This document shows, piece after piece, positions 63,833-64,000 of a DNA stretch of 64,000 nt. Position numbers and translations under genes: made by a program. Origin of the DNA: Leptospirillum ferrooxidans C2-3 (GTDB lineage: Bacteria; Nitrospirota; Leptospirillia; Leptospirillales; Leptospirillaceae). The notes below the pieces were generated by a model. The model searched no databases, was not told the DNA's origin, and worked only from the letters and a program-made list of their open reading frames with translations. Position 1 is the first letter of the stretch. Every line of letters begins with the position of its first letter. Location: contig NC_017094.1 in assembly GCF_000284315.1 (NCBI RefSeq), positions 2,495,539-2,559,538 on the forward strand, read 5' to 3'.

Positions 63833-64000
63833 TTCCGAGGTAGATATTCTCCCCGTATTTTCCGGAACCAGGACTTTCCCCTCCATCTTCGGCTTTCCCC
63901 GGATGACCGTCTGCCGCTTCCCAATAATCCTTTTTCAACAGGTGTGAATGAACTGTGGAAAGACTTTTGATCCTTGCCTAAAATAAAGGACGAAGAAGAG
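63833..64000. other. Right-edge region without a recognised gene
   Basis: Short open frames cover this part on both strands, but none has a recognisable protein or a good ribosome-binding site. The stretch GTGAATGAACTGTGGAAAG at 63943-63961 would encode VNELWK, like a DnaA N-terminus, but a stop follows two codons later, so no gene is called. Confidence 0.4.

Noticed and set aside
63943..63972. Possible dnaA start (VNELWKDF)
   Set aside because: A stop codon follows the eighth codon in that frame; only a sequencing error or frameshift would rescue it.

Overview
The window reads as chromosomal DNA from an acidophilic, chemolithoautotrophic, nitrogen-fixing bacterium, most probably a Leptospirillum-type member of the Nitrospirota. 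That assignment is an inference from gene content: a nif cluster with NifI-type PII proteins, an RuBisCO-like protein, CODH-epsilon-like proteins of the kind linked to 2-oxoacid:ferredoxin oxidoreductases, and a hydrogenase-4-like membrane complex. No rRNA or tRNA gene is present to confirm it.

Layout. (1) 1-6673: the 3' part of a nif cluster (LRV protein, nifS, a DegT-like protein, nifZ, a NifU-C-like protein, nifT, a SIR2-like protein, fdxB, nifW, nifI1, nifI2), closed by a strong terminator. (2) 6746-11937: a second nif unit behind a sigma-54-type promoter: ANTAR regulator, Rop-like protein, nifV, hesA and modABC. It supplies homocitrate and molybdate for FeMo-co. (3) 12285-25779: an uptake [NiFe] hydrogenase with the six-cysteine oxygen-tolerance signature, its cytochrome b, a full maturation set (hyaD, hupF/H/K, hypABFCDE) and a nickel permease. 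(4) 25853-33194: a YgjP-like protein, cobalamin genes (cbiD, E, T, G, cobJ, cobO), marC and def.

(5) 33384-36054: an XRE-cupin regulator, then a three-gene unit holding two CODH-epsilon-like paralogues around an unknown protein. The unit has a consensus promoter overlaid by a perfect 20-bp palindrome. (6) 36150-38823: pyrF, prmA and a thioredoxin-like protein on the minus strand. (7) 39147-46354: a six-gene hydrogenase-4/complex-I-like cluster whose large subunit has lost all four NiFe-ligand cysteines (an Ehr-type complex). (8) 46351-53674: an EAL-CZB phosphodiesterase, an EamA transporter, an RuBisCO-like protein with an IS200/IS605 element just upstream, purU, a VOC protein and small proteins. 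(9) 63346 down to 53667: a long minus-strand biosynthetic array (ilvB, ilvH, ilvC, psd, pssA, leuA, leuB, asd, nadA), with a promoter and overlapping leader hairpins in front. (10) 63580-63832: an AT-rich stretch flanked by DnaA-box-like 9-mers, a candidate replication origin.

How it fits together. Nitrogenase makes H2 and needs Fe-S, Mo, homocitrate and low-potential electrons. The adjacent blocks provide cysteine desulfurase, ferredoxin, molybdate uptake, homocitrate synthase, PII control, and an oxygen-tolerant hydrogenase that could recycle the H2. The CODH-epsilon-like proteins and the Ehr-type complex point to ferredoxin-linked carbon metabolism. A shared 13-mer and a shared operator half-site suggest, without proving, that the XRE-cupin protein and these two systems are co-regulated.
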